Assembly (NCBI GenBank): GCA_900472575.1
Contig: UCIV01000005.1
Coordinates: forward strand, 1-64,000
Length of the DNA stretch: 64,000 nucleotides
Source of the DNA: Hyphomicrobiales bacterium
GTDB taxonomy: Bacteria > Pseudomonadota > Alphaproteobacteria > Rhizobiales > Rhizobiaceae
Direction: 5' to 3'
The translations under genes and the position numbers were made by a program. This document shows, piece after piece, positions 43,751 to 54,146 of this stretch. A model generated the notes under the pieces. That model was given only the letters and a program-made list of their open reading frames with translations. It made no database searches and was not told the origin of the DNA. Each line of letters starts with the position of its first letter. The first letter of the stretch is position 1.

Positions 43751-44092
43751 TTATTCATTGTTGACCACTGGCATTTCGTTGCAGACAGACTGATTCGCCA
43801 TTGAATATCCCGCCTTCAACGACGCCATAGCCAGCAAATGCGCAGATACCGGGGCTGTCAGCACGAAGAAAAAGAAGCCGGCGAGTGCCCGTGCAAGCAC
43901 CGCGATATCGCCTGATTGGAGCCCAACGGCGAGCAGTAGCAGCCCCGAAGCAACCGTTCCGGCCTTGGATGCCGCATGCATCCTTGAGTAGATATCGGGC
44001 AGCCGGTTGAGACCGATTGCCGCAACCAGGGCAAATGCCGCACCGGCAAGGATCAAAGCAGAAGTCAGTATTGCCAGAACAAGCTGCATCAC
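43751..44092 (-). CDS. mnhG: Mnh/Pha antiporter subunit G
   Basis: Protein of 113 residues with three membrane helices ([59 protein letters not shown]) and the G-subunit motif [20 protein letters not shown]. It belongs to the membrane part of the multisubunit Mrp/Mnh/Pha cation/proton antiporter. The start overlaps the end of subunit F by ATGA. Last gene of the operon. Confidence 0.92.
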   Translation of the reverse strand: MMQLVLAILTSALILAGAAFALVAAIGLNRLPDIYSRMHAASKAGTVASGLLLLAVGLQSGDIAVLARALAGFFFFVLTAPVSAHLLAMASLKAGYSMANQSVCNEMPVVNNE

Positions 44093-44586
44093 TTCCCCTT
44101 TCCCGGCTTGGGCGATTTGACGGATGGGGCCGATTTTTCCGGCTTTACTGGCCTTACGGGCTTGCCGGAGCGTTTCGAAGCCGACTTGCTGTCGCTATCG
44201 ACGATCTTCTTCGTCGAAACTTTGCGCGCCTTGCCGCCGAGTTTGCTGACCTTTTCTCCAGGCCCGTCCGTCAAAGTGGCGCCGGCCTGCCCTGCCGCAC
44301 CAGCGAGAATGAAGCGAGCGAAAGCGACAGTTGCCAGAAAGCCGACAAGGCCAAGTGCTATGGCGATATCAATGTAGAGTGTAAAGCCGGTCCGGATGGC
44401 GATCAGGGCGATGAAGCCTATGACGATGCCGACCAGCATATCGAGCGCCACGACACGATCGGGCAATGTCGGACCTTTGACCACCCGCCAGACCGTGAGC
44501 AGGAAGGCAACGGCGAGAACGGCAAGCGCAATCCAGATCGAGGCATGGAGGATCGCCTGCTCAAAGGTCATGCCCGACATGTTCAT
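44089..44586 (-). CDS. mnhF: Mnh/Pha antiporter subunit F with a long basic tail
   Basis: Protein of 165 residues. The first 100 residues are a normal subunit F with three helices ([60 protein letters not shown]). The remaining 60 are a highly basic, Lys/Ser/Pro-rich tail ([38 protein letters not shown]), absent from usual MnhF proteins of about 90-110 residues. The tail should be cytoplasmic and could bind nucleic acid or lipid. Start and stop overlap subunits E and G by 4 bp each. Confidence 0.92.
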   Translation of the reverse strand: MNMSGMTFEQAILHASIWIALAVLAVAFLLTVWRVVKGPTLPDRVVALDMLVGIVIGFIALIAIRTGFTLYIDIAIALGLVGFLATVAFARFILAGAAGQAGATLTDGPGEKVSKLGGKARKVSTKKIVDSDSKSASKRSGKPVRPVKPEKSAPSVKSPKPGKGK

Positions 44587-45056
44587 CGGAACGCCTCCAT
44601 GATCTTGCGCTCGAAACCTTCGGCAATCTCGCGCTTCGTCGCTTCGACATCGGAGCAATCGATGGCATGGACGTAGAGGAACTTCCTGTCCTTCGACACG
44701 TCGACCGACATGGTGCCGGGGGTGAGCGTGATGAGATTGGCCAGAAGCGTGATCTCGAAATCCCTGTCCACGGTCAAGGGAAAGGCGAAGATGCCGGGTT
44801 TTACCTGCATCTTCCGCCGCGTGACGAGCACCGCCACCTTCCAGGCCGACAGAGCCAGCTCCTTGAAGAAGAGCAGCAGCAGCGACAGGATGCGGCCGAG
44901 ACGCAGGAGATAACCGGTCGCGCTCATCTCGTCGCGAACGATCCACAGGGCCGCGGCCGACAGTAGGAAACCGAAGATCAGATTGTGGATCGTGGCGCTG
45001 CCGGTGATCGCGGCCCAGATGATCGCCATCATCAATGACAGGACATAGATGATCAT
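44583..45056 (-). CDS. mnhE: Mnh/Pha antiporter subunit E
   Basis: Protein of 157 residues with a membrane N-terminal half ([55 protein letters not shown]) and the E-subunit signature [20 protein letters not shown] followed by the cytoplasmic domain ([20 protein letters not shown]). It overlaps subunits D and F by 4 bp each, so translation is coupled. Confidence 0.94.
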   Translation of the reverse strand: MIIYVLSLMMAIIWAAITGSATIHNLIFGFLLSAAALWIVRDEMSATGYLLRLGRILSLLLLFFKELALSAWKVAVLVTRRKMQVKPGIFAFPLTVDRDFEITLLANLITLTPGTMSVDVSKDRKFLYVHAIDCSDVEATKREIAEGFERKIMEAFR

Positions 45057-46624
45057 GGCGCTGCCCCTGTTGGAAACACCGAGCGGATATAGGCGGACGG
45101 ATCGGCCAGGCCATCGGCGGCGGCCTGGCCGAGCGCCAGAAGCGGTTCGGGATAAACACCGAAAACCAGAACGAGGGCCGAGAGCAGGCCGATCGGCAGA
45201 ACCGAACGCCAGTCCGTTTCAGGCAGGGATTGATCCATCCCCTCCGGCGCCGGCCGCCAGAAGGCGAGCAGGAAAACACGGGCGAGCGCCAGCGTGACGA
45301 GGAAGGCAGACACGAGAATGGCGATGGCCAGCCACCAGGCGCCGATATCCAGCGATGCCTTCAACAGCATGACCTTGGGCCAGAGGCCGGAAAGCGGCGG
45401 CAGGCCGGCCGCGGCGAGCATCAGCGTAAGGGATGCAAAGGAGAACCAGGGCGCGCGGCTCCACAAGCCGCCGAGGCGCGACAGTTCGAACGTACCGGCC
45501 AGCCGCCCCGCCTCGCCGACCACCAGATAAAGCGCGGTCATGGTGACGATCGAATGCAGTGCATAAAGGATTGCGCCACTGACGGAGGTCGGCGAACCGA
45601 TCGCCACACCCGCCAGCATGTTGCCGATGCCGACGATGACGACGTAACCGACCATGCGGCGCAGGTCGTTCTGGGCAAGCGCTCCGAGCGCACCGAGGAT
45701 CATGGTGAGAACGGCGGATGCGGCAACGACGAGGCTGATCGCTTCCCGCTCGACCGGCACAAGCATGATCGTCACACGGATCAGCGCGTAGATGCCGACC
45801 TTGGTGAGCAGGCCGCCGAACAATGCCGATACGGTAATGCGCGGCGTGTGGTAGGAGGCAGGCAGCCAGAAATTCACGGGGAAGGCTGCCGCCTTCATGC
45901 AGAAGGCGAGCACGAACAGTGCCGTCAGCGTCATCAGCGGCGGCGCGTTTTCGGTCACGCCACGCAGCGCGCCAGCCTTTCGGGCGATATCGGCCATATT
46001 GAGCGTGCCGAAGATCGCATAGAGATAACCGACAGTAATGAGAAACAGCGTCGTGCCGATGAGGTTGAGAATGGCATATTTCAGCGCCCCTTCGATCTGC
46101 TTCGGCTCGGAGCCCAGAATGAGCAGGCCGAAAGACGAGATCAGCAGGACTTCGAACCAGACATAGAGGTTGAAGATATCGCCGGTAAGAAAGGCGCCGG
46201 AGACGCCGGCCATCAGGAGCAGCAAGAAGGCGAAGAAGCCGTGGCGCAATCCGCTCGCATCGATATCGCGTAGCGAATAGACCGCCGCCGACAGAGCCGC
46301 GAGCGCCGAAACGAGCGCCATGACGGCTCCGAACATGTCGGCGGTGAAGGATATGCCGAAAGGCGGCAACCAGCCGCCCATGGTCATGGTGACCGGCCCG
46401 CTTGATGAAACCTGCCAGAGCAGGAGCGCGTCAATGAGGACGAGCAAGACCAGCGCTGCGATGGCAATAACCGCATGAAGGCGGACCGACTTGCGGATCA
46501 TCATCAGAGCCGCGCCCGCAAGGATCATCAGCGCGGTCGGCAGGATGACGAGCCAGTCGGCGAGCGCCGGGACCGTCGTGACCATGGCGGCGGCAAGATC
46601 TACGGGGGTTGATGGTGAGGCCAT
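45053..46624 (-). CDS. mnhD: Mnh/Pha antiporter subunit D
   Basis: Protein of 523 residues with about 14 membrane helices, homologous to the NuoN/NuoM proton-pumping subunits of complex I. Landmarks: [20 protein letters not shown]-type helix near residue 100, [35 protein letters not shown] with the channel Lys-Pro region, and [21 protein letters not shown] lies upstream of the ATG at 46624; an ATG at 46585 is an alternative. It overlaps subunit E by 4 bp and lies 63 bp after subunit C. Confidence 0.94.
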   Translation of the reverse strand: MASPSTPVDLAAAMVTTVPALADWLVILPTALMILAGAALMMIRKSVRLHAVIAIAALVLLVLIDALLLWQVSSSGPVTMTMGGWLPPFGISFTADMFGAVMALVSALAALSAAVYSLRDIDASGLRHGFFAFLLLLMAGVSGAFLTGDIFNLYVWFEVLLISSFGLLILGSEPKQIEGALKYAILNLIGTTLFLITVGYLYAIFGTLNMADIARKAGALRGVTENAPPLMTLTALFVLAFCMKAAAFPVNFWLPASYHTPRITVSALFGGLLTKVGIYALIRVTIMLVPVEREAISLVVAASAVLTMILGALGALAQNDLRRMVGYVVIVGIGNMLAGVAIGSPTSVSGAILYALHSIVTMTALYLVVGEAGRLAGTFELSRLGGLWSRAPWFSFASLTLMLAAAGLPPLSGLWPKVMLLKASLDIGAWWLAIAILVSAFLVTLALARVFLLAFWRPAPEGMDQSLPETDWRSVLPIGLLSALVLVFGVYPEPLLALGQAAADGLADPSAYIRSVFPTGAAP

Positions 46625-46687
46625 CAGGGCTGGCCTCCCTGTGTCGGCAAATGTCGGCGGGGAGCGGGTTGGGGCACATGCATCAAA

Positions 46688-47065
46688 TCAATACCCCGTC
46701 GGCGGAAGCGGTTCATCGCGTGGTTCTGCGAGCAGCATTTCGTCGGTGCTGTCGGTGCCAAGTTCCTCGAAGGCGCGCCAGGTCAGCACCAGAAGGAAGG
46801 CGAAAAAGGAAAACGAGATGACGATCGCCGTCAGGATCAGCGCCTGCGGCAGAGGGTTGGCGGCGACGGAACCGAGCGTCGACGCATCTGCGGGGATGAT
46901 AGGAGGAACTTCGCGGGTGATGCGGCCGGCGGTAAACAGGAGAAGATTGACGCCGTTACCAAGGAGCACGATGCCGAGCAGGATGCGGATCGTGAATTTC
47001 GACAGCATGAGATAGACGGCGGCGGCGAAGAACAGGCCGATGAGCCCGGTGAACAGGATTTCCAT
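46688..47065 (-). CDS. mnhC: Mnh/Pha antiporter subunit C
   Basis: Protein of 125 residues from [20 protein letters not shown] at 47065, with GGAGGTGG upstream. Three helices as in NuoK, with the family motifs RILLGIVLLGNGVNLLLFTA and PLPQALILTAIVISFSFFAF. Its ATG overlaps the stop of subunit B by one base (TGATG). The C-terminal 20 residues are acidic. Confidence 0.94.
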   Translation of the reverse strand: MEILFTGLIGLFFAAAVYLMLSKFTIRILLGIVLLGNGVNLLLFTAGRITREVPPIIPADASTLGSVAANPLPQALILTAIVISFSFFAFLLVLTWRAFEELGTDSTDEMLLAEPRDEPLPPTGY

Positions 47066-47511
47066 CAGCCACCTCCCTCGCCTTCGCCCGCGCCGCCATC
47101 CGGCTCGGTCTCCAGTGCGAGCGCAATCGCCGTGACTGAACCGACCACGACGAGATAAACTCCGATATCGAAGGACATGACCGTCGAGAGTGGCACTTCT
47201 GCGCCGAGAATATCCGGATAGATCCACAGCCCGCTCATGAAGGGAACGCCGGCTGCGATCGAAACGAGGCCGGAGACGGCCGCGAGGGCCAGGCCGGCAC
47301 CGGCGATCGCCATCGGATGAAACCGGATTGCCCGCTGCACCGCACCCGGTCCATGCGCGATGCCGAAGATTGCCAGCGCCGAGGCCGCGATCAGCCCGCC
47401 GATAAAACCGCCGCCCGGCTCGTTATGGCCGCGCAGCAGGACGAAGACGGAAAAAAGCAGCATCAGGGCGGTGATGACGGGCGCGACCGTGCGCAGGATA
47501 AGGGTATTCAT
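47065..47511 (-). CDS. mnhB: Mnh/Pha antiporter subunit B
   Basis: Protein of 148 residues, a stand-alone MnhB domain with four helices ([80 protein letters not shown]) and the motif [14 protein letters not shown] separate from A is the group 1 (seven-gene) arrangement. It overlaps subunit A by 4 bp. Confidence 0.94.
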   Translation of the reverse strand: MNTLILRTVAPVITALMLLFSVFVLLRGHNEPGGGFIGGLIAASALAIFGIAHGPGAVQRAIRFHPMAIAGAGLALAAVSGLVSIAAGVPFMSGLWIYPDILGAEVPLSTVMSFDIGVYLVVVGSVTAIALALETEPDGGAGEGEGGG

Positions 47512-49838
47512 GAGGCGCGCCTCCCGACCCGCAGCTTGATCAGCGCCAGAACCGCAAGGCCGGTGACCATCACCACGGCGATCTCGCCCAATGTGTCGGT
47601 GCCGCGGAAATCGACGATGATGACGTTGACCACATTGGCGCCGTGAGCGATCGCCTTGGAATAGGTGTTGAAGAAATCCGTCATGAACGGATCGAAGGGC
47701 GTGCCGACCGCCTTCAGCAGCATCAGGGCAAAACCGAGGCCGCAGGCAATTGCGATCGTCCCGTCCAGCAGGATCTGCCCTGGCGGGCGGTGATCGGTGA
47801 CCGACAGCCTGAGCCGCGTCATCACCAGGGTCAGGATGACGACCGACAGCGTTTCCACCATGAACTGTGTGAAGGAGAGATCCGGCGCACCGAACAGCAG
47901 AAAGATCACCGCGACCGCAAATCCCTGGATGCCGAGTGAAACGATCGCGGTCAGGCGGTCGGCGGCGCGCAAGACGGTGACGATGCCGAGTGCTGCAATG
48001 ACGAAAAAGGCGATTTCCTGCACGAGGGCTCCGGCCGGCCCTGACGGCATGGCGGGGAGTTCGTCAAAAAGGAAAAGCGGCACAAGCAGGGTTGCCGCCA
48101 CGGCGATGAAAGTTGCGGTGATATAGATTTCCAGCCGTCCCGGCTGGATGATGCGGACGAGGCGCGCGGAAAAACGGACAAGGCCGCTGACAAACTGATC
48201 GAACCAGCGATCCGGGCCGGGGCCGAGGCCTTCCAGCATCTGCGCAGCCAGAGCGCGAGCCCGGTCGAGCTCCCGATAGACAAGGATGCCGAGCGTCACG
48301 GTGAGCAGCGAAAGGCCGAATGGCAAGCCCAAATGCGGCATCGTGCCGATCGTGATCACCGTCGGTTCGTCGATGACCGCGCTTGCCATGGGCGATGTCA
48401 GGTAAGCGTGAAGCAGCGGCGAAAATATGCCGAAGACGAGGCCGAGCGCGGCCAATATCACGGGGCCAAGCCAGAGCGCGACCGGTGCCTCATGCGGCGT
48501 CAGCGGTGTTTGATTACCTTTTCCGACAAAGGGTTTCAGGCCGACGGCAAGGGCGATGGCAAACATCAGCGCATTGCCGACAAGCGCCGCAGCCGTGAAG
48601 AAGACGGCGCGCGGATTGCCGGTGGCAAGGGCTGCGTAGATTTCTTCCTTGGCGAGAAAACCGGCGAAAAGCGGCAGTCCTCCCATCGAGCAGGCCGCCA
48701 GAAATGCGGCTACGAAGGTGATCGGCATGGCGCGGCGAAGACCGCCCAGGAGCGGCAGCTCTCTCGTGCCTGTCCCGTGATCGACCGCGCCCGCAACCAT
48801 GAACAGGGCGCCCTTGAAGAGCGAATGGGCGACAAGATAGAGTACCGCCGCCTCGATGGCATGCGGCGAGCCGAAACCGGTGAGCATGGTGAGCAGGCCG
48901 AGCGAGGCCATGGTCGTATAGGCGAGCATCAGCTTGAGATCGGTCTGGCGAATGCCGATCAGCGCTCCCGCAACCAGCGTCACGCCACCGAAAAAGGGAA
49001 GCAGGATTTCCCAGGCCGGCGTGCCGCCCAGAACCGGATTGAGCCGCATCAGCAGGTAGACGCCGGCCTTTACCATGGTTGCCGAATGAAGATAGGCGGA
49101 GACGGGTGTGGGCGCCTCCATGGCGTTCGGCAGCCAGAAGTGGAACGGGAACTGCGCCGATTTGGTGAAGGCACCGCCGAGCACGAGAAACAGGGCCGGC
49201 AGATAGAAAGGGCTCATCCGCAGCGCATCGCCGAGATGGACGAGCAGCGACAGCTGGGTCACACCGGTGACGTTCCAGAGGAAAACGAGGCCAGCCAGCA
49301 GCGACAGCCCGCCTGCCCCGGTGACGACCAGCGCCTGCAGCGCGGCACGCCTTGCGGCCTCCCGCTCATGATCGAAACCGATCAGCAGGAAGGAGGCGAT
49401 CGAGGTCAGCTCCCAATAGACGAAGAGCATCAGGAAACTGTCGGAGACGACAAGGCCGAGCATCGCACCCATGAACAGGAGGATGAAGGACAAGAACCTT
49501 CCCAGATGCCGGTGCCCCTTCAGGTAACCGCCGGAATAGATCACGATCAGGGTGCCGATGCCGGTGATCAGCAGCGCGAAGGTCAACGACAGGCCATCGA
49601 TGAACCAGGAGAACGACAGGTTGAGGCTGGGCGCCCACGCATATCCGCCGGTCGCGACCTCACCAGCCGAGATTTCCGACAGAAAACCGCAGAAATGCAG
49701 AAAGGACAGTGCAGGCGCGAGCGCAACGATCCAGGCGGCCCTGTCGCCGAGGCGCGAAACGAGGAATGGTGCCAGAATGGCGGCAAGGAACGGCAGGAAG
49801 AGCGCAATAAACGTCCATGCCGGCGCGGCTGCGGCCAT
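47508..49838 (-). CDS. mnhA: Mnh/Pha antiporter subunit A
   Basis: Protein of about 776 residues from [20 protein letters not shown] at 49838, with TAGGAGAG upstream. About 20 membrane helices. The NuoL-like N-terminal two thirds has [60 protein letters not shown] and [20 protein letters not shown]; the C-terminal third carries the extra MbhD/E-like domains. It forms the ion channel of the group 1 Mnh/Pha antiporter, which exports Na+ or K+ in exchange for H+ (pH and salt homeostasis). First gene of the leftward operon. Confidence 0.95.
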   Translation of the reverse strand: MAAAAPAWTFIALFLPFLAAILAPFLVSRLGDRAAWIVALAPALSFLHFCGFLSEISAGEVATGGYAWAPSLNLSFSWFIDGLSLTFALLITGIGTLIVIYSGGYLKGHRHLGRFLSFILLFMGAMLGLVVSDSFLMLFVYWELTSIASFLLIGFDHEREAARRAALQALVVTGAGGLSLLAGLVFLWNVTGVTQLSLLVHLGDALRMSPFYLPALFLVLGGAFTKSAQFPFHFWLPNAMEAPTPVSAYLHSATMVKAGVYLLMRLNPVLGGTPAWEILLPFFGGVTLVAGALIGIRQTDLKLMLAYTTMASLGLLTMLTGFGSPHAIEAAVLYLVAHSLFKGALFMVAGAVDHGTGTRELPLLGGLRRAMPITFVAAFLAACSMGGLPLFAGFLAKEEIYAALATGNPRAVFFTAAALVGNALMFAIALAVGLKPFVGKGNQTPLTPHEAPVALWLGPVILAALGLVFGIFSPLLHAYLTSPMASAVIDEPTVITIGTMPHLGLPFGLSLLTVTLGILVYRELDRARALAAQMLEGLGPGPDRWFDQFVSGLVRFSARLVRIIQPGRLEIYITATFIAVAATLLVPLFLFDELPAMPSGPAGALVQEIAFFVIAALGIVTVLRAADRLTAIVSLGIQGFAVAVIFLLFGAPDLSFTQFMVETLSVVILTLVMTRLRLSVTDHRPPGQILLDGTIAIACGLGFALMLLKAVGTPFDPFMTDFFNTYSKAIAHGANVVNVIIVDFRGTDTLGEIAVVMVTGLAVLALIKLRVGRRAS

Positions 49839-49997
49839 AATCTCTCCTACCCCCAACACGGTCGATCATCGAACGCGTGTGATCGTCTTAAGTGAAACGG
49901 GCAGTTGCCTCAAGCTCAACCGGGCACAAGGCTGTGACATGCATCTTTATTCACAGCATCACGACGCCTATCTAGGGAGCAAACGAAAGGAACGGTC

Positions 49998-50408
49998 ATG
50001 TCCTCGATCAGCACCCCAAAGACCTCAAAGAGCGACGCCGAGTGGCGCGAAGAACTGACGCCGGAACAGTATTACATCCTGCGGCAGGCAGGCACCGAAC
50101 GCGCCTTTACCGGCCCCTACTGGAATTCCAGGGAAAAGGGCATTTACAGCTGTGCCGGCTGCGGCGAAGACCTGTTCGTCTCCGACACGAAATTCGATTC
50201 CGGCTGCGGCTGGCCGAGTTATTTCGAGGCGGTGAAGCCGGATGTCATTACCGAAATCCGCGACACGTCGCATGGCATGGTACGCACCGAAGTGCGCTGC
50301 GCCAATTGCGGCGGCCATCTCGGCCACGTGTTCCCCGATGGCCCGCCGCCGACCGGCCTGCGCTACTGCATCAACGGCCATGCGATGAATTTTACGCCGG
50401 TGGAATAA
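49998..50408 (+). CDS. msrB: MsrB, peptide-methionine (R)-S-oxide reductase
   Basis: Protein of 136 residues. The zinc-binding cysteine pairs are CAGC and CANC, and the catalytic motif [13 protein letters not shown] is at about 119-131 with Cys at about 123. [14 protein letters not shown] and [15 protein letters not shown] complete the substrate site. It repairs methionine-R-sulfoxide in the cytoplasm. It is monocistronic and divergent from the antiporter operon. Confidence 0.96.
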   Translation: MSSISTPKTSKSDAEWREELTPEQYYILRQAGTERAFTGPYWNSREKGIYSCAGCGEDLFVSDTKFDSGCGWPSYFEAVKPDVITEIRDTSHGMVRTEVRCANCGGHLGHVFPDGPPPTGLRYCINGHAMNFTPVE

Positions 50409-50609
50409 GCCGCCAAGGCACCCGGCGGGGCATTTCCTGACGGGTGCAATTTCTCCGGGAGGCGGCAAAACGCGCCCCGTACATATCAGCAAACGCGCAA
50501 AAGGTTGACGGCACAGGCCAAGACGCTTACGAAAATGCAACTTTTTTGTTGATGACGTGGTATTATGGTCGGCTTTCGTGCACGAGTCTGATCTCGTGAC
50601 GTCAGCGAG

Positions 50610-51650
50610 ATGGTTAGCGGGCGCAACATGACCGATATAGCCTTGAAGATGCCAGTTGGACAAACGGACAACAACAGGTCGAATGACCCGTTCTCGAAAG
50701 TCATATCGAGCTGTTCCTTCGTAGTCGACAATGCCCGGGATGTCGCAATCGACGACAATGCCCTTTCGCATTTTGCCCGGACAATGCCGCGCAACGGAAA
50801 AGTCGCATGGCAATTTTCCGGAAGACATCATTATACCGGCGAAGAATCCCTGACCCTTCGTTATGTGCTCTGCATCGGAGCAATCAACTTCGGATCGGGT
50901 TATGCGCACGATCTTATCCGGTCTGTGCCCAATTCCACATATTATACGATTGCAAGCCTGCTGAAGGATGCGGTCACGCTCGATCCGGAGATCGTGTCTT
51001 CGCAGAGGCTGATTGCCCTGACGATGAAAGAGGTGCGGGAGCTTTTCGGCCAGGCGGGTAATGACAACCCCCGGGCCACGGAACTGATGGCGCAGTTCAG
51101 GCTGAGCCTCAACGAACTCGGTCACTGGCTCATCGACCGGTATGACGACGATCTGGACGCCGTGATCGACGATACGCGCTCGACGCATACAATGCTGCAG
51201 TCATTGCTGCGGATGAAGCGGTTCGAGGACGTATCGCTCTACGACAACAAACAAATCTACTATTACAAACGCGCGCAATTGCTGATCGCGGATCTGGCAC
51301 GCGTCGGCCGCGAATTCGGCTGGTGGGATACGGCCGGGCTCGAGCGCCTTACGATTTTTGCCGACAATGCGGTCGCGCATGTTCTTCGCCAGCTCGGCGT
51401 TCTGGTCTATTCTGACCGTCTTGCCGCGCGTATCGATGCGGGCGAATACCTGGAGGCGGGAGAGCGCGCCGAAAACGAAATTAGGGCAGCGTCCGTGATT
51501 GCAGGAAACATTCTGCAAAAGACACTGGCCGCCGAGCGGAAATGGTCGACGATACTGGAAATCGACCATTACCTCTGGGATGTTTCCCACGAGCCGGAGT
51601 TTCGCAGGCCATCCATGCGACGGCATATGTGCCGGACGATCGCTTATTAA
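50610..51650 (+). CDS. queuosine salvage protein (DUF2419, Qng1-like)
   Basis: Protein of 346 residues; an internal ATG at 50628 is an alternative start. The pattern is that of the Q_salvage family: VVDNARDVAIDDNALSHFAR, WQFSGRHHYTGEESLTLRYV, LCIGAINFGSGY, YYYKRAQLLIADLARVGREF, LERLTIFADNAVAHVLRQLG, GERAENEIRAASVIAGNILQ and IDHYLWDVSHEPEF. Characterised members are queuosine-5'-phosphate N-glycosylases that free queuine for reuse in tRNA. A CDS for its partners is not in this window. It overlaps the next convergent gene by 4 bp. Confidence 0.82.
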   Translation: MVSGRNMTDIALKMPVGQTDNNRSNDPFSKVISSCSFVVDNARDVAIDDNALSHFARTMPRNGKVAWQFSGRHHYTGEESLTLRYVLCIGAINFGSGYAHDLIRSVPNSTYYTIASLLKDAVTLDPEIVSSQRLIALTMKEVRELFGQAGNDNPRATELMAQFRLSLNELGHWLIDRYDDDLDAVIDDTRSTHTMLQSLLRMKRFEDVSLYDNKQIYYYKRAQLLIADLARVGREFGWWDTAGLERLTIFADNAVAHVLRQLGVLVYSDRLAARIDAGEYLEAGERAENEIRAASVIAGNILQKTLAAERKWSTILEIDHYLWDVSHEPEFRRPSMRRHMCRTIAY

Positions 51651-52330
51651 GGGGCAACCGTGCCGCCAGACGCGGGCCGGATCACGCTGAGAACCTTGTC
51701 GTTGAAGCTCTTGTCTTCGGACATGGCTTTTGCCCGCACTTCCACCAACTCATGCGCTTTATTTCCGGTTATCTTCGGGCCTATTTGCGTCAGGAACGGA
51801 AACACGCTGGACTCATACCCACGCGCCTTGTCGGCTACGATTAACTTGGCGAGGGCAGCAACCGTTGCGCCGTCGCTCAGAGCGGCCGTAAACCAGTATC
51901 CCAGCGAGGTCTTACGAATATCTTCCGCAGTGGCATGACCAATTTCCACGAGAAAGGCAACCTCGTTGAGCGTGCTGAGGAAGCTTAGCAACTGCCCTTC
52001 CTTCTTGCTTTCTCGCGTAAATGGATCGTAGACAATTGTGCCGTAATCCAGCTCCTTCGTCACATCTCCAAACTTTTCGTGGCTGCGACTATACCACTCC
52101 TTGATGGTGACGAGTGCCGATACACGCCGTTCGCTTTTAGTGGAGCGGATCGTGAAATAGGCGGCGACTGCGGCAATAGCTGCTGCTACCGCCGAAACCA
52201 CGCTAGCTATCGTCGCAGCCATGTTCCACCAGCTCGTGGAACTTGTGTCCGAACGGGCAGAAACGGCTGGCTTGCAGAAAAAGAAAAACGGAAAAATCCA
52301 ATTGCAACTGTCGAAAAAAGTGGGCGTCAC
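51647..52330 (-). CDS. membrane-anchored hypothetical protein
   Basis: Protein of 227 residues from a GTG at 52330 (GGGGATAGGAA upstream) or 191 residues from an ATG at 52222. One helix at about residue 37-62 (MAATIASVVSAVAAAIAAVA) is followed by a cytoplasmic helical domain (KEWYSRSHEKFGDVTKELDY, LSFLSTLNEVAFLVEIGHAT). The TM-then-helical layout resembles DUF4760-like proteins, but the match is weak. The gene overlaps the queuosine-salvage gene by 4 bp, convergent. Composition and neighbourhood suggest accessory DNA. Confidence 0.6.
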   Translation of the reverse strand: MTPTFFDSCNWIFPFFFFCKPAVSARSDTSSTSWWNMAATIASVVSAVAAAIAAVAAYFTIRSTKSERRVSALVTIKEWYSRSHEKFGDVTKELDYGTIVYDPFTRESKKEGQLLSFLSTLNEVAFLVEIGHATAEDIRKTSLGYWFTAALSDGATVAALAKLIVADKARGYESSVFPFLTQIGPKITGNKAHELVEVRAKAMSEDKSFNDKVLSVIRPASGGTVAP

Positions 52331-52421
52331 TTCCTATCCCCATTATTGATTTAACATGGGGATATCAACTCTGCGTTGCTCACTCGTCAAGGGCTGGGAT
52401 GCCGGAAAACCAACTGCCGGA

Positions 52422-53291
52422 TCAACCAGTTACCAAAACCGAAAAGGTAAAGCGCACCTTCTCGCCTGCAGGCAAAATTGTGGTGTAGGGGCGTTTTGCC
52501 ATTTCGGCCGAACCTCCCGCCTCTGCCGCAGTGCCATGCCAGGGTTCGACGCAAAGAAACGGCGCGCCGACCTTTTGCCAGAGCGCCAGGTTAGGCAGGT
52601 TGTCGAACGCGAATTTGAGGCTCGGGCCGCCCTCGGCTGCATAGGTCAGCCCCTTGCCTGCACCTTCGGCAAAGATCATCGCATCGGCTTCGAAAAGGTC
52701 ATGGGAAAGGGTGAGATGCCCTTTCGAAAAGGGTGACGGCAGCTTGTCCCTTGTGACAAGCCCGTCTTCAAGCCGGGTCAGGAGCGGCTCTGCGCCATTG
52801 TCGAGCGTTATCGTATGTGGCTTGCCTTCTCCACCCGGCAGCGGCCAGAGGAAGGCCGGATGATAGCCCAGGCCGAAGGGCATCGGACGACTGTCGCGGT
52901 TTTCGACTTCGGCCGTCACCGTCAGGCTGTGGCCTTCGAGTGAATGGGTGAGCGAAAGCAGGAACGCGAAAGGATAGGTTTTCAGGGTGTCCTGTGAGCT
53001 TTCAAGTTCAAAACGGCAAGTGGAGGTGCTGGCGTCGGCCAGCACCCATTCGGCCCTTCGGGCAAAGCCGTGCTGACCCATTTCGTAGGGCACGCCATCG
53101 ACGGCAATGTGGTTGCCGGGCGCCTTGCCGACGATCGGGAACAGGATCGGGGAACGGCCGGTCCAGAAGGCAGCATCGCCGTTCCACAACCAGTCCCGGC
53201 CATCGGTCGTCTGCAGCGACTGCATTTCGGAGCCGAGCGAAGAAATCTCGGCGACGAGTTCATCGCTGGTTATACGGACGATATCGGGCAT
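52422..53291 (-). CDS. aldose 1-epimerase family protein (LacX-like)
   Basis: Protein of 289 residues, full length for the galactose-mutarotase-like fold. Landmarks: SLGSEMQSLQTTDGRDWLWN near the N-terminus, PILFPIVGKAPGNHIAVDG, YEMGQHGFARRAEWVLADAS, PFGLGYHPAFLWPLPGGEG and CVEPWHGTAAEAGG with the catalytic-Glu region. It should interconvert sugar anomers; the LacX branch (with WNGDAAFWTG near residue 36) has broad or unknown sugar specificity. It is monocistronic. Confidence 0.9.
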   Translation of the reverse strand: MPDIVRITSDELVAEISSLGSEMQSLQTTDGRDWLWNGDAAFWTGRSPILFPIVGKAPGNHIAVDGVPYEMGQHGFARRAEWVLADASTSTCRFELESSQDTLKTYPFAFLLSLTHSLEGHSLTVTAEVENRDSRPMPFGLGYHPAFLWPLPGGEGKPHTITLDNGAEPLLTRLEDGLVTRDKLPSPFSKGHLTLSHDLFEADAMIFAEGAGKGLTYAAEGGPSLKFAFDNLPNLALWQKVGAPFLCVEPWHGTAAEAGGSAEMAKRPYTTILPAGEKVRFTFSVLVTG

Positions 53292-53522
53292 GCTGCTGTT
53301 CCTCCGGGGTGTTGGAATCGGTGCGACATATTTGCCCGTTATGCCTTGCCGTCAATCGCTTTCCATAGCTTGCCTTCAAAATCCGACATATCCATTTGAT
53401 TATGTTGCACAAACTGAAACATTTCTTACTCGGCATCAATCGCTCGCATCGCTCCCATTAATGGGCATTCACTCCTGAATCACTCCTGGGATTTACCCGG
53501 CAGAGGTGGAAACCGGAAAGGC

Positions 53523-53548
53523 AAAAAGCCCGCACGATAGCGGACTTT
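53523..53548 (-). terminator. orphan leftward terminator
   Basis: On the minus strand AAAGTCCGC / GCGGGCTTT (one mismatch) closes a 6-base loop and is followed by five T. It lies 28 bp past the short leftward reading frame at 53576-53710 and has no other candidate transcript. Confidence 0.55.
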
Positions 53549-53575
53549 CTATGGCTGTAGCGGTTCAGAAGAGAG

Positions 53576-53710
53576 CTACCGGCGATTATGAAGCTTGTTA
53601 CACTCCCGCCGTGCAGCCTCGGCCCGATCATCAATCCACTGCGAAGAAAGATCGCTGATAGAAACGCCGCGCGCCGACTTTTGGCTGTTCTCGATGCGGA
53701 TCAGCGGCAA
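53576..53710 (-). CDS. possible small gene or gene remnant
   Basis: A 44-codon reading frame from a TTG at 53710 (a stop lies directly upstream), coding a polar helical peptide that ends in SDLSSQWIDDRAEAARRECN-KLHNRR. The ribosome binding site is weak, but a convincing terminator 28 bp downstream on the same strand argues for transcription. It could be the C-terminal remnant of a longer gene disrupted by the ribbon-helix-helix gene. The family is not recognised. Confidence 0.25.
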   Translation of the reverse strand: MPLIRIENSQKSARGVSISDLSSQWIDDRAEAARRECNKLHNRR

Positions 53711-53712
53711 TC

Positions 53713-53979
53713 ATGGGCAGACCCAAGAAAGACGACAAATTGCAGCCGGTACTTGTCCGGTTCGCTACAGAAACGCTTGAGCGGATAGACGCCGTAGCCG
53801 GATCGAACCGCCGCGCCGCCTTTATCCGTGAAGCCGTTGAAACCGCGCTGACCGGCGACAGTAGTGCTACTGAGAAGCAAGGCGCGCTATGCGTGTGCCG
53901 TGCGGCATTTATGCGCCAAGCGATAGCGGCCGCTTTATCGGCAGCAGCGACCAGCAAGAAGCCCGCTCTAGAAAAGTGA
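53713..53979 (+). CDS. ribbon-helix-helix DNA-binding protein
   Basis: Protein of 88 residues. MGRPKKDDKLQPVLVRFATE then TLERIDAVAGSNRRAAFIRE is the CopG/Arc ribbon-helix-helix fold with the usual R-x-A-F-I-R-E-A helix. The C-terminal half is Ala/Lys-rich, with a cysteine pair (CVCRAAF) that is unusual. It may regulate a nearby accessory gene or be an orphan antitoxin; no toxin gene follows. Confidence 0.65.
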   Translation: MGRPKKDDKLQPVLVRFATETLERIDAVAGSNRRAAFIREAVETALTGDSSATEKQGALCVCRAAFMRQAIAAALSAAATSKKPALEK

Positions 53980-54146
53980 GTTAGCCCGCGACTTTCAGGC
54001 TTTGCATATAAGTAATCGCATACTCCCTGCCATTTCGTTCGGGCATTAAACTAAAGAGCACCACTTATCGGAGATGATTGACTCTAGAATGCGAGTATGG
54101 CTCATTAATGTCGGGGACGCACGGGGGTAACCTAGAGGGTCATCTC

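Larger units (their letters stand above)
53292..53712. other. gap between the epimerase and the ribbon-helix-helix gene
   Basis: About 420 bp. The left part (53292-53520) is ordinary promoter DNA for the leftward epimerase. The right part holds a leftward hairpin with T-run at 53523-53548 and a short leftward reading frame ending 28 bp before it; both look like the tail of a small gene or its remnant. No gene is visible on the plus strand. Confidence 0.45.

Noticed and set aside
48333-49895. 520-codon plus-strand frame opposite mnhA
   Set aside because: Antisense shadow rich in Gln, Arg, Glu and His; mnhA on the other strand is certain.
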